Shown one piece after another: positions 21,524-42,075 of a DNA stretch of 64,000 nucleotides (the stretch's first letter is position 1; each line of letters opens with the position of its first letter). The notes under the pieces were generated by a model. It was not told where the DNA came from. It did no database searches and saw only the letters and a list, made by a program, of their open reading frames with translations. Origin of the DNA: Aaosphaeria pasadenensis (Eukaryota > Ascomycota > Dothideomycetes > Pleosporales); the NCBI GenBank assembly GCA_022813625.1, contig JAKLMB010000008.1, positions 868,001-932,000 on the forward strand. Reading direction: 5' to 3'. The translations under genes and the position numbers were made by a program.

Positions 21524-23384
21524 ATGTTGCACATTTACACTCTCCTCCTAACGGTGGGATTGCTTGGTTAGTTCAAAAGAGTCCAACAATGTTCAAACGA
21601 AGAGTTACATACTAAGCCGACTTCCATTAAAGGGCACTACGTTTCGGGGTTTCGCAACCCCATCATAAGCGGAGTCAACGCGGATCCAACTGCCGTTCGT
21701 GTGGGAGACGATTACTTCTTAGTAACTTCCTCTTTCGAGTACTTCCCAGGCCTACCCATTTACCATTCTACGGACTTGGTAGACTGGAAAATCATTGGAC
21801 ATGGCCTAACAGCTCAGAACGCAATCTACGACCGTCAATTGCTCGCGAGTGGCGGTATTTTTGCACCCACGCTACGCCATTACAATGGCACTTTCTACCT
21901 GATAACCAACTACGCCGATTGTAAGCTTCCCTGGAAGACGAGCGACCACTTTAGAAGTCGTGTGGTTAACGTGAATCCTAATACAGCTTTCAATCCATCT
22001 GACCAGCGGCCATTCTTGATCACCACCAACGACATCTTCTCGGGGAATTGGAGTATGCCAACGTACTTTGATCAGACAGGAATCGATCCGGACTTGTTCT
22101 TTGACGATGACGGATGCGTATATCTGTCTACCGCTCTGCCTGAATTCGCACCTACAGGTGGGAACAGCACCATCTGGCAGTCTCAGGTGGATGTCACATC
22201 TGGAAAATCACTGACCCAGCCTGTAATGATATATCGCTCAGATTTGCCGTTAAAGATTCGGTGGGCCGAGGGCCCCCACGTGTACAAGATCAATGGCTCC
22301 TACTACTTGTCTGTCGCAGAAGGTAACAAACGTCTGAGCTCATTTTTTTTAAAATTAGATCTGACGAGACTTACGCGCAGGTGGTACTGAGGTCCTCCAT
22401 CGCCAGACCATACATCGAGGCCTATCTCCCTCTGGTCCCTGGGAGGCAAGCCCTCTAGGTCCCCTGCTCTTCAACGGCCGCGACACTTCCGCACCAGTCC
22501 AACAAACAGGCCACGCCGATCTCATCGTTCGTCCCGACGGCAAATGGTATTCCGTTTTCCTAGCTGTGCGCCCCCAGAATCCCAACAATATCAATGGTTC
22601 CTGGATCCTCGGTCGGGAAACTTACTTGAGTCCTGTGACTTGGAGTGAGGACGGCTGGCCTCTGGCTAACAATGGGTCTGAGATCACATTTGAAATGGCA
22701 GATCCAGATATTGCTGCCACTTCGGTTGAAAAAGCCACCTGGCATGACACCTTCTCCTCATATGTCCTGGACTCCAGTTGGGAGTTCCGAGGTACACCTT
22801 ACGGAGACTGGTACCGTATCAATGATTCATCTTTGGTACTGCGAGGGACGCCACGGGCTCTCGACGCGCTTGACGGCATGTCTCTTGTAGTTCGCAGACA
22901 GGACAGCCTTCGGCACGATTTCAGTGCAGACTTGGAATTCCAGCCGACGGTCGAATCGCATGAGGCAGGTGTGGTAGCTTGGGTCAACGACGAGTACCAC
23001 AACACCATATCTGTCGTCCTCTGCAAGGATCAGCCAAGCTCTGTGTGTCTCAAAACGGCGACCATTGGGCAAGGGATAGAGATTGACGGTAATGTCACTA
23101 CAACCTATCATCCTTTGGGCACAGAGTATGTCTCCGATGAGGGCGTGGCTGTACGGCTTTACATCAGTGCTACTCCCGAAACCTACAAACTTGGGTACCT
23201 TCCTCTGGGGTCTGAGAATGTCACCTGGGTCACTGTTTTTCCATCGTCCTGGATGGCGGCTCGTTCTGGAGGACGTACATCTTGGCACGGTGCTCGTATG
23301 GGTCTGTATGCGACTGGGAACGGTGTTCCCATGCTCAAAGAAGCGGTCTTCAAGAATGTGGAGGCTGTTAGTAATTATCAATGA
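21524..23384 (+). CDS. Secreted GH43 glycoside hydrolase (beta-xylosidase/arabinofuranosidase type)
   Basis: Three exons: 21524-21566, 21633-22322 and 22381-23384, giving 578 aa. The 43-nt first exon encodes the signal peptide MLHIYTLLLTVGLLG. The GH43 five-blade propeller shows the catalytic base in NADPTAVRVGDDYF, the pKa-modulating Asp in GIDPDLFFDDDG and the acid Glu in IRWAEGPHVYK. The C-terminal ~200 residues (YGDWYRINDSSLVLRG through WHGARMGLYATGNG) look like the beta-sandwich domain that follows the catalytic domain in GH43 xylosidases. Several N-glycosylation sequons fit secretion. The expected substrates are xylo- or arabino-oligosaccharides from plant cell walls. All three catalytic residues are present, so it is probably active. 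Confidence 0.93.
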
Positions 23385-23601
23385 GGCCCATGACCACACT
23401 ATAGACTTAAAATTGGGGTTATGCGACAATCGAAGCCTTTGTACATAGATGAGGCTCGTGGAAATGAGCTTACTCACAAGCGAAAATGATGTAGACATCC
23501 AAAATAAATTCGAGTTCAAAGTCTTAGACATAATTTAAGGTACAACACACTCTACTACAGACTGCTGTGAAGGCTGCGATCTTGCGCAACCGCAGCATCC
23601 A

Positions 23602-25099
23602 TCATTCTAACTCCGGCAATGCCCAATCGACCATCCACTTTGACCTCAGCACTTCTTCTATCGTCATTCGTTCCTCCGGCCGAAATTTGAGCATGCCACG
23701 TATCAATTCCAGAATCGCCCGCGTCTCTTCTTCTCCGAAAATCCCAGTCGCCTCAAGCTTCCGCCTATACTTCTGCACGAATTCTTCAAAAGTGCCCTCA
23801 AGACTCGGCCACTCCTCCCGTTCCTCCGTCGGTTTCCGAGGTATTGTATCGGCTGTGTCAATGCCGTCCTCGTACGATCTTTCCCATTGATTTCCCCAAT
23901 TCTGCGGGAAGTTTTGAGCGCCCAAGACGTCAATTTGTTGCGCGACAATCTCGTCCTGAGTTTCCGACTCGCTGAAGATGATCTTCATCCCCAAGATCTC
24001 CCATATGGCAGTCCCAAGGCTCCAAATATCCGATGGATAGGACATGAGCTCATCCGGCTCGAAAAGAGCCTCAGGAGCCCTTTTCGCCAACGGAATCTTG
24101 CAATCCCTACCAAAGCGCTGCTCCGTTGCGGGAGAGAATGCCTCGCCAAAGTCGCTAAGCATCAGGCTACGCGCATCGGCTAAGGTGAAATCTTGAGCTT
24201 TTTTCCCGAGATAGAGTGGTAGTGTAGCTTCGGTAGGGGCGTGGGTGGTGAGTGGTTTGTCGTCAACGCGTGTGATGGGCACAGTTTCTGGCGCGCCGAA
24301 TTTGTCTTGGAATTGGGTGATCGACATTTCGTCGAATGTTGATGGAAGTTTGACTAGCACATTGCGAAGATGAAGATCTGGTTTCCAATGAGCTTCGACT
24401 GTATTGCTCAAGATGTCGTAGAACATGCATACCCCCGTGAACATATCCGCGTGAGTGGATAAAAGCTACTGCCAGCACCAACTTTGCAGCTAAAGCGCGC
24501 GCGACTCGAACAGGGAAGAGGCGGCTGAACGATGCTTCCCTGAGGCTCCCTTGAGCTGGAGTTATTGTGTAGCAGGCATGAGTTCCATTGGGTCCACAGA
24601 CATCGAATGCATCGTGAACTTTTGGTAGAGCGTTGTGTGCATCAACACCGAAGACCGTTTGTGAGATCGAACTTGAACCATGTAGCGCCTTTAGGATCTC
24701 GGTCTCTCGTTGAAGAGCCGATGGACCTGAAATTCCGATTTTCAGGGCGACATAGCGCTTTGTTCTCTCGTCTTGAGCAAGCCAGATAGTCGCGAAGCCG
24801 CCGAATCCTAGTTTGTCGACCATTCGATAGCGATTGTGTAGTAGATCGTTGACCATTACACGATGGTATCCTCCAGGCTCGTACAAATCCAAACGCTCTG
24901 CTCCATCAATCCAATGATACTCGATTGGTGCATTAAGTGACTTGGTCGAGAATTGGAAACGCGAAGGACCAATACGGGATAGGTGTTGTGAGTTGGCATG
25001 TACGCAAGGTAATCTAATTTTGAATATTGTCACCTGAGAATACCCGGAATGAAAAGATATGTTATAAAAGGCAGTCCGAGCGATCTTTGGTGCGAACAT
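23602..25099 (-). CDS. SRPK-like serine/threonine protein kinase
   Basis: Two exons (25099-24433 and 24377-23602; 55-nt intron GTATGC...CAG) give 480 aa. After an ~80-residue N-terminal segment, the kinase begins with EYHWIDGAERLDLYEPGGYH and RYRMVDKLGFGGFATIWLA (Gly loop). The catalytic lysine follows in YVALKIG, the catalytic loop in YVHGDLHLRNVL (the Asp is created by splicing), DFG as LMLSDFGEAF, the activation segment in KRAPEALF and lobe residues in YPSDIWSLGTAIWEI. The HGDLHLRN loop and the split lobes with a spacer are typical of fungal SRPK-like kinases. The start at 25099 was chosen because the in-frame upstream extension to 25231 has no family resemblance. Substrates are unknown. 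Confidence 0.9.
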
Positions 25100-25549
25100 T
25101 GTTGAAAGAAACTCGAAGTCAAGAAGAAAGGGAGGTTGTACTTGGCACAATCGAAGTATAACACAGTAAATAGTGCTTATGTAAAAATACACGTCCACGA
25201 GATAACAACCAACGGGGAGCAAGCTCATCATTTATTTCTTTCGATCATACATTCATTGACGTAGATAAATAAAAAGCTTCAATATGTTCTCCCTAGATGC
25301 CTATATTCCTACTCCCCTTGTGCATTGAAAAAGTCCCATGTATGTACCATTTCCTAACCAAAGAGAGCCCGCCCCTCGATACCATCAACCCATATATGTC
25401 CCCCTCAAGAAAGTATCAAACCCAGGAAACCATGAAGTTGGCTAGATCGTAAATCCCTAAAAACAGATCCACGTCATAAATGCTCCAACCCCACCTTCAC
25501 ACTACTACCCACTACCAAAACACCCTCGCAATGTTCAGATAAAGCCCTC
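25100..25549. other. Spacer between kinase 5' end and GAD 3' end
   Basis: About 450 bp, no gene; contains the kinase promoter and the GAD 3' UTR. Confidence 0.55.
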
Positions 25550-27693
25550 TTAACAAACGGCATGTGTCTTCCCCTCCTGACCTTGCAAGCTATGATCCTG
25601 GTTCGCAAAGTGCGTACTCGGCAGATCCGATTTGCCTCCACTCGAAGAGAAGGTCGATCTGCGACGCATATGCTTGAGGAGTCTGCAGTGAAATCGTCAG
25701 CCACATGTTCATTCCGTACTCAATGTCTACAAAAGAGAATGTAGGGCAAGACTTACTTCTCATGTTCCTCGATCTTCTTCTTGTCCATGACGTCGAGGGT
25801 CTGGAGCGCGAGCTTGAAGTCGTTGATGAGTGCGTCGCAGCGCGACTTCGTGAAGTCCTCGCGCACGACGATGCGCATAAGTTTCATCTTCTCAGAGTGC
25901 GGGGCCATGGTGTAGGCGGGGACGACCCAGCCGCGTTCGCGAAGCTGGTGGGCACTAAAAGAAGCAAAAGATCGTTAATCAGTAAACAGCTTAAGAGACA
26001 TGTGAAGGAGGAACGTACATGGCGAACTCGTCGTAGTGCTTCTCGAGATCCTCATCGAGACGGCAGGCGACGAGAGGGAGACCGGCTCCACTTCGCTCGG
26101 ATAGGATGATGAAGCCTAGGGATTCCAGGTTTTTGGCGAGGTAGTCGGCCGTTCGGGTGAGATTGAGCATCACGCGTCTGTATCCTCGCTTGCCTAAGCG
26201 GATCAGTTGATAATATTGCCCAATGATCTGCGAGGCTCCACGGGAGAAGTTCAGTGTGAAGGATGCTTGGTCGGCGCCGAGATAGTTGATGTTGAAGACG
26301 AGCTCCTTGGGTAGGTACTTGGGGTCTCTCCAAACGACCCAACCGACACCTGGGTATACAAGGCCGTATCTGGAGATATCAGTGGACTGCACAGTGAACA
26401 AGGACAAAGGGAGACATACTTGTGGCCAGAGACGTTGATACTGACGACCTTTGGTAGTCTGAAATCCCACTCCAAGCCGGGATTGACGAAAGGAGCAACG
26501 AAGCCACCACTGGCAGCATCGACGTGGATTGGCACATCGCAATTCCTCTCGACTAACAAGTCATTGATAGCCTTAACGTCTTCATACTCGCCAGTATATG
26601 TCGTTCCGAGAATAGCACAGATACCGATAGTGTTCTCATCAATCATATCGACACACTCTTTGGGGTCGATGACAAAGCGGTCGGACGTGCAGTAAACGAA
26701 GCGTTCCTCGACATCGAAGTACCTGGCAGCCTTCTCCCAGCACACTTGGACGGCCGCATTCATGATGATGTTGGGCTTGTCAAAAGGTTTCCCCTCCTCC
26801 TTACGCTTGTTCTGCCAGAGTTTCTTCATGGCCAACACAGCAAGCTGGTATTCGATGCATTAGCAAGCTAGTCGCTTCTAGCGTGACATTGGGCCCTCAC
26901 CATAATTGCCTGTTTTGGTTAGCGCCGTGCATCAATCAAGGAACATGGTGGAGAAGCTGCTCACCTCGGAGGATCCAATAGTGCTGGTTCCCATGACATT
27001 CGTTTCGCCGTCGCTTGTGGGAGCATTAAAAAGCCTTGCAATCATGTTGACACATCGATTCTGAATATCTGCTGAAACGGGGTATTCCTCGTAATCTGTC
27101 TTAAGTGTCAGCTGCTGCTCAGGTAGCACTCGAAAAGCATGGTGCAACTTACCTATGAAGTTCTTTGAGAAGGCCTCGCTGGAGTACAGGATTAATTATC
27201 ACCATTCAAAAAAGCAGGGTTGAATGGCTTACACCATGAGCTTTTCAGCCTCGTCTTCCTGGTGGTTCATTGTCAGCATTCTGCGAAAGCAGTAGTAGGA
27301 ACAGTCTCTTTACCATGTATGTCGTCACGAAAGACGCAAGATTCAACGTAGGTGTCTGTTCTCGTTAGCCACGCCTGAACAGAGCTTCTGGAATACCGTT
27401 GCATACGCCATCTAGAGTCAAATCGTCCTTGATCATACGATAAGCTCTATAGAACAAGTCAGCAACCTGCTTTTGTGGTGCGCAGCGAAAACATACACCT
27501 GGGGAGGCATTTCCTTCTCTGGCATACTATGTTTCGGTAGATCCGCAGCAGCAAACTTTGAACCGTAGACAGTCGCCGTGTAGTCGTCTTCCTCGTCATC
27601 GAATTCGTCGAGCTTGATCTTCTCAAAGCCATTGGCGATGGCAGCCTGCTCTTGAACCTCCTGGTCGGTAGCGACTCGGTTAAGGTGAACCAT
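25550..27693 (-). CDS. GAD: Glutamate decarboxylase (PLP-dependent)
   Basis: Eleven exons give 525 aa: 27693-27497, 27446-27407, 27355-27314, 27258-27233, 27178-27153, 27095-26965, 26909-26901 (9 nt, Ala-Ile-Met), 26844-26420, 26369-26019, 25954-25757 and 25682-25550. Every intron is GT..AG and all phases close. It makes GABA from glutamate, the entry to the GABA shunt. Motifs: DELTLDG-like MIKDDLTLDGTPTLNLASF, ARLFNAP, GTSTIGSSEAIM, HVDAASGGFVAPF and the PLP lysine in INVSGHKYG, whose codon is split by an intron. The C-terminal ~45 residues are basic then Ser/Gly-rich; this is where plant GADs bind calmodulin, but that is not shown here. Cytosolic. Confidence 0.95.
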
Positions 27694-29229
27694 ATCTGCG
27701 AGGATGAAGCTGTATGCAACAACGAGAAGAATATAATGAAGAAGTGGGATAGAATTCGATGAGCGAGAATATGTTTTGATTTTAATAAGGAGTAGAAATG
27801 AAGTAGAAAGGGGCAGTGGCAGGTAGGACCCCTACATTAGTAGGGTGATTATGGGGAGAGCAGTCAGCAAAATAGGCGGGGTGGCATGCTGGTGGGGTGC
27901 GGTGGGGTGTCAGTCGAACATCGATCACCAAAAAAGCACACCTACGTAACACATACACCCGTACACTTGGATCAATCGCTAGACAATGAGACATATGAAA
28001 GCGATAGTGACAGCAGAGCCATGTCATTACGGTGGCTGGAGCACCTAATTGGCCACACTGTGAGCTTGGAAGCAAGTTCTGTTGGGGGTTGGGTTAGGGC
28101 AAACAGTTAAATCCCGCTGCTGAGCTGGATGTGCACGCTGGCTAGGGCATGTCTAGAACCCAGGCTGTGATTCGAGAAGCCGGCGCGGGACGAGGACAAG
28201 CTCACGTACCTGAAGCTTGTTTCGAGAGGTCGATGCTGGTACGGCCGTCAGTGCTGGGGTCGCGAAGCCGCTTACACCGCTTGTTGGTGGAGTTTGGCGT
28301 CGCTGTATGCATGTAATATACGCATCTATTTTGTAGCGCCAAATTAACCCCACCAAGTGAGTTGTAGATTGATCTGATCCACGAGCTTCCGAAAGTAAGA
28401 AGCCCCAGTTCAGTCCCGCTTGTGCCGTAAATACATTGGCAATTGTGGTCTCACCCTACAGGCGCGGATGAAGGCGGAGCTAGAGCCCGAGCCTCTATAT
28501 AATGATGGATTAAGCTCTCACGGAGATAGCCTCGTATACGGAAAGCCACGCAATGGTCAGCTCAAAATGCTTCGAAGACACTATTGTTTTGGTGTTTAGA
28601 GTCTTGAGAAAAATTGTTGTAAATTATTATGGATGTCCGAAAGGTTCGGTAACGATATTCATTACCCACTGTGATTATATAGACAATGGATAAATGTCCT
28701 ATCTATTAGTCGTGGTCTGGCCACTAATTCTTCCCTGGCAATCGTACACTTCATTGCGCTATAGGAAAAGTAGAGCCCATATATGGCCTTGTTAACAAGC
28801 AATCCCCAACATACCCGCTACGAGTCTAACAGAACAACGAAAGGTGGGTTTAAGGAAACGAAAGTCTGCGCTATCAATACTCCTTCTCTCGTGAAGTCGG
28901 CTAAAATGTATCAAAATTGTAAACATGATCATCGCAACCCTCGTTTCGATCATTGATAGGAAATCGCGAAATCGCGTTCAAATACGCATGCCGCCGAGCG
29001 ACACTAAAAACATTGACGATGTTCCGGACAAATCTTCTGCATCCAACGGGTTGGTTGTTAGCTGGAATGCGTCTCGCGAAGATTCCATGTGTCTTTGTAC
29101 GATTCGTAGCTCGTGAAAAGGGCATCAGTATCCATACTCCGAGAATGGCACCTCTCAAATTCCGTATTGAAACAACCGCAATCGTTCGCATAGATTCTCC
29201 AGTGAAATCTCCCTTCAAGATTGGTCGGG
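27694..29229. other. Long GAD upstream region, no gene recognised
   Basis: About 1.5 kb between the GAD start and the stop codon of the transcription factor gene. Short frames only. A TATATAATG-like box lies near 28495, and the part from 28560 is AT-rich. Confidence 0.45.
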
Positions 29230-37736
<8,507 letters not shown>

Positions 37737-38848
37737 ATGTGCAAGTCATCCATTCACACCCTTCTGAAGCAGTTGCCAAAATGTGAACACCACATGCATC
37801 TGGAAGGAGCTCTGTCTCCTCAACTACTTTTCCAGCTCGCGGAGAAGAACACTATAACGCTTCCGCAAGATGATGAAGCTTTCAGGACACCAGAGTCACT
37901 ACTTGAGCGATATGAGAGGTTGGCTTTATTTTCACGACCAGAAGCCACCATCTAACGCTCACCAGATTCACTTCGCTCGATGATTTCCTAGGATATTATT
38001 ACATTGGAATGTCCGCTTTGATAACCGCCTCAGACTTTGAGGCTCTGGCCTGGGACTACTTCCAACATGCCTCCGCAGATGGTGTTCATCACGCCGAGGT
38101 CTTCTTTGATCCCCAAGCGCACACTTCTCGAAATGTAGCATATCCCACAGTCATCCAAGGTTTCCAAGCCGCGTGCGAACGCGCCGAGAAAGAACTAGGC
38201 ATAACCACGATTCTGACAGCATGCTACCTACGACATCTGCCGCCCGCGGAGTCCCTCGAAATGTTCCAGAGCCCAGAGGTCCAAGAGAGTTATCGAAACG
38301 GCACCGTGAAAGGCATTGGTTTGGATTCCAGCGAGATGAACTTCCCACCCCATCTCTTCGAAGACCTGTACCGTGGTGCAAAAGAGCTGGGTCTGCGCCG
38401 GACAGCACACGCCGGTGAAGAGGGTCCGGCATCCTACATTTCCGACGCCCTCACCAAGTTAAATGCAGAGCGAATCGATCATGGAATCCAGCTTGCCCAA
38501 GACGACGTCTTGTTGAAACAGATCGCAGAGCAAGGTACTCTTCTCACTGTGTGTCCTTTGAGTAATGTCGTATTGCGATGCGTCAAGTCCGTCAGCGAAG
38601 TCCCCATCCGGAAGTTTCTTGATCATGGAGTCAAGTTCAGCTTGAATAGTGACGATCCAGCGTACTTTGGGGGTCACATCTTGGACAACTATTGCGCAGT
38701 GCATGACGCCTTCGAACTCAGTGTGAGTGAGTGGGAAAGTGTGTGCAGGGCAGGCATTGAAGGCAGTTGGTGTTCGGAAGAGAGAAAGACGGAGATGCTG
38801 GTTGTGTTGGAAAAAGTGATTCGGGAATGGGAGGAGAGCCAGAACTAG
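37737..38848 (+). CDS. AAH1: Adenine deaminase (adenosine deaminase superfamily)
   Basis: Two exons (37737-37918 and 37966-38848; 47-nt intron, TCTAAC branch, donor GTTGGC) give 354 aa. It hydrolyses adenine to hypoxanthine in purine salvage and use of purines as nitrogen source. Metal ligands and catalytic residues are visible: HMHLEGAL near residue 20, RTAHAGEEGPASYI, ERIDHGIQL and KFSLNSDDPAYFGGH. The short N-terminus and the LPKCEHHMHLEG start match fungal Aah1 rather than true adenosine deaminase. Cytosolic and nuclear in yeast. The next two genes downstream are also candidates for nitrogen metabolism. Confidence 0.92.
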
Positions 38849-39677
38849 GGAACATACGAGGCCATGTTGGAGAGGCTGCACATATCAGGCCGTCTAGCGC
38901 TTTCAATCAGCACGTCTATGCGAGTTCACATTTTTAGATGCTATCTAAGACCCACTTGGATCTTAATATCAGGTTATATGCGTACCTATCATCATCGTAC
39001 ATGTTTTCACTGTGTTTCATGCGATGGTTTATTGGAATACCACACTACAGTAGAATTATAGATTTAGATATAGCATTATCCTCTTAAACTACAGCCTTGG
39101 AGAAGGCCTTTAATTATATCTCTTTCTTATGTAGAAGATCAAGCTGTCTGTATTCTTGCTTTCGTCTGAAGAAGCCTATTTGCATGAACAACACGATCCA
39201 TATTTCCAAATATATCTTAATGATATATATGACCGCTATACAGTACAATAATCGCAAGACAGATTTCGGCTTGAATAGAAACTTGAGAGGAGTTTGATCT
39301 TTTCTAAGAGTTCCCTAGGTTTATCAAGTTTCCCGTATCGAGCCTCTCCTTGGAATCGTAATGATCTACATGTCGAACCACTTGCATATGTCTTCATAAA
39401 TCATCACGTGGTATTCTTCGAATTCTACTTGGACCGTTTATCATATTCTCCACGAGAATACGAAGCAAAATAAACACCATCGCAACTAGTCATTGACTAA
39501 AAAGCCGACATCGGGATAATCGCTTATAGACGGCTCATCCAAAGCATTCTCCACCAACCACGACCATAATAAACATGCCAACATCCCCCAAACAATTTCC
39601 TCATCAATAAATTCAACAAAGGCAACAGACAGAACAAAACCAAACTTCAATCATAGACTACAAACATATCACAAAAA
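38849..39677. other. AT-rich intergenic stretch
   Basis: About 830 bp, strongly AT-rich between 38940 and 39300, with no gene; followed by the promoter and A-rich leader of the DUF1989 gene. Confidence 0.5.
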
Positions 39678-40664
39678 ATGGCCGACGAGATCGCCCCAGC
39701 CCCAGCCTACTTCCCCACATCCTCCGACTCCCCGCTCCATCCACCCCAGGAACTCTACACCCGCCTCGCCAACCTCGAAAAATCCACCCTCACGCAAACC
39801 GCCTCCTTCACCGTTCCTCCCCGCTCAGGAAAAGCATGGAAGGTCCCCGCGGGCTCCATATTCCGCCTCTCCACCCCGGAGGGCCCCCAAGTAGGCGACC
39901 TCAACGTCTGGAACGCGAATGATCCCCGGGAGCGATTCTGGGCTGCGAGGACCCGCCAATTGCAGGGGACGCACGTGAGGGAGGGCGATCGCATGTGGAG
40001 CGTTCTGCCGTTCATGAGGCCGCTCTGCGGGATGATCAAGGATGGGTGTTTGGTTAAGGATGCGCCTGGGGGTGGCAGGGAGGAGAGGAGGACGCAGAGA
40101 GGTGGTGTGACGAAGTGGGGTGGGAGGTGCCATGATCTTTTGGGGACGAGGTGTGATCCTTACGGTACGTATATAAAACATAGATACATAAGGGATTTTG
40201 CTAACAAGAACTCAGTTTCAAACATGCTGACTGGCGACTCTTACGACTTCCATTGTCACTCCAATCTGACAAGGGCTATCTTGCCGTTTGGTCTCACGGA
40301 GTTTGACGTCCACGATGTGCTGAACGTCTTCCAAGTCACCGGCCTCGATGAGGAGGGCCGTTATTTCATGGAGGCGTCGCCGGCAACCCAGGAATCTTTC
40401 ATTGAGTTCTTTGCCGAGCAGGATCTTCTCTGTGCGCTGAGCACTTGTCCAGGAGGCGATTTGAGTGCTTGGGGCTGGCACCAGGCGGATGCAAGCAAAG
40501 GTGGGGACAAGCCAGACATGAAGTCGACCTGTCGACCCATCAAGGTCGAAGTCTACGACATCAAGGAAGAGAACAAGGCTGAGGCACTGAAAGGATGGAA
40601 GCAGCCCGAGCGAAGTGCATACAAGGGCGTGCACGGGATGAACATTCCCTTGGGCGAGGATTGA
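39678..40664 (+). CDS. DUF1989 / urea-carboxylase-associated family protein
   Basis: Exons 39678-40164 and 40216-40664 give 311 aa. The family is recognised from VPAGSIFRLSTPEGPQVGDLNVWNA, RQLQGTHVREGDRMWSVLP, GRCHDLLGTRCDPYG and FHCHSNLTRAILPFGLTE, with CPGGDLSAWG towards the C-terminus. These Cys/His/Asp residues probably bind a metal. Bacterial homologues sit in urea carboxylase operons and aid guanidine or urea breakdown; in fungi the role is undefined. The 51-nt intron (GTACGT, GCTAAC, CAG) is a multiple of three and lacks stops, so an unspliced message would encode a 328-aa form. Confidence 0.88.
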   Translation: MADEIAPAPAYFPTSSDSPLHPPQELYTRLANLEKSTLTQTASFTVPPRSGKAWKVPAGSIFRLSTPEGPQVGDLNVWNANDPRERFWAARTRQLQGTHVREGDRMWSVLPFMRPLCGMIKDGCLVKDAPGGGREERRTQRGGVTKWGGRCHDLLGTRCDPYGTYIKHRYIRDFANKNSVSNMLTGDSYDFHCHSNLTRAILPFGLTEFDVHDVLNVFQVTGLDEEGRYFMEASPATQESFIEFFAEQDLLCALSTCPGGDLSAWGWHQADASKGGDKPDMKSTCRPIKVEVYDIKEENKAEALKGWKQPERSAYKGVHGMNIPLGED

Positions 40665-40716
40665 AAAAATTCCCTAACTTTAGACTCTATTAGATATACA
40701 AAATAGACGATATGTT

Positions 40717-41710
40717 CTAGAGCTTGCTCAAACTCTGGCTCCCTATCATCTCGCCTCCATCGAGGACGAGCGTATCACCGTTCACGTGAGCTCCCGCTCG
40801 ACTCGATAGGAACACTACCGCCGCGGCGATGTCCTCTGGATGTCCGACTCTTCCGCTCGGAATCGCTTTGGCCCAGTGGTCAGCGCTTCCTTTACTTTCA
40901 ATGAGCGCATTGGCCATCTTCGAAGGGAAGATTCCAGGAGCGATGCCGTTGACAAGGATGTGTCGTCGGCCCAGTTCCACGGCGAGATTTCGTGTGAGGT
41001 GCAGGACGGCGGCTTTACTAGCAGCGTAGGAGTATGCTGCGAGTTCTCCTAAAGAACCAACTGCGATACCTGCTATGGATCCAGTAACAATGACCCGCGA
41101 GGGCTCCTGCAGACTTGCTTTCTTCTCCAGAAGCGGTGCGAACCTGTTTCGTTCACGTCAATGCCATTCTCCCAAACCGCCTCTAACCCCGTCTAGTCAA
41201 GTAACTTACTTCTGAATCGTGAAAAACACAGCCTTGACATTCAAGTCCATAACTTTATCCCACCCATTCTTCTCATCCACCTTATCGAAATAAGCGCCCC
41301 AGGTCGCACCCGCATTCGCGAACAAAATGTCCACATGATCCGTCTCTTTTCCGACTTCATTCACCAGTCTCTCGATCTCAGAGATCTTGGAGCTGTCGGC
41401 TGGGACGGAGAATGCGCGGCCTGAGATGCCGGGTAGGGCATTCAGGGCCGCGACTGCGGAGTCACATGCCGAGGCCTTGCGCGAGGTGATGAAGACTTTG
41501 GAGCAGCCTGCTTGGAGGAGGCTGGAGAGTGATGTGAGTAACGAGAGAAATTGAGTCGAACATGGGTATATTATCGAGGGCCTATCCGGTTACATACCCT
41601 GATGCTGCGTGTAGTCCGAGGCCTCGCGATCCGCCGGAGACAACGGCGACTTTGCCGTTGAGCGAGAAGATGTTCTTGAAATCGTGGAGTTTTACGTCTG
41701 CTTCTGCCAT
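40717..41710 (-). CDS. Short-chain dehydrogenase/reductase (SDR)
   Basis: Three exons (41710-41598, 41521-41210, 41143-40717) give 283 aa. It is a classical SDR: nucleotide-binding VAVVSGGSRGLG, DILFANAGATWG, LNVKAVFFTIQ, the catalytic VTGSIAG Ser, YSYAASKAAVLHL (Tyr and Lys) and a C-terminal VNGIAPGIFPSKM and GDTLVLDGGEM. The TG..G.G motif with no acidic residue directly after the loop leaves NADP(H) or NAD(H) open. The substrate is unknown. It converges on the DUF1989 gene with only 52 bp between their stop codons, so the transcripts may overlap. Confidence 0.93.
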
Positions 41711-42075
41711 TTTGAGGATTGGAAGTTAAATGGTCAAGGGGTAAAGGTAGGAATAATTGGGGCCAATGCTGAAGGATAGAGTCTCTTATACATCCGAGTC
41801 GTTGTAGCATGTCGAAAGCTTTAGGATATTTACCTCGGTACGTACGAATTGGGAGCTAGTCGGCCAGGGTCTTTGTTTGTGCTCATACAACAGTTGCTAG
41901 ACCATCAAAACATCGTGAGAGGACAAATTAAACGATGGGGCAATATGTAATTCCGAGAAGCCAATGTAATCAAGATGCTATTTATTGTCCACATAGATTG
42001 CCCCTTTGCCAAACCCTAATATACAAAGCATGTACAGTATAGTAGTATGGTATTGAATCCAGTTCGTCCACTCCT
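41711..42075. other. Spacer upstream of SDR
   Basis: About 365 bp, SDR promoter and 3' UTR of the decarboxylase gene; nothing else seen. Confidence 0.55.
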
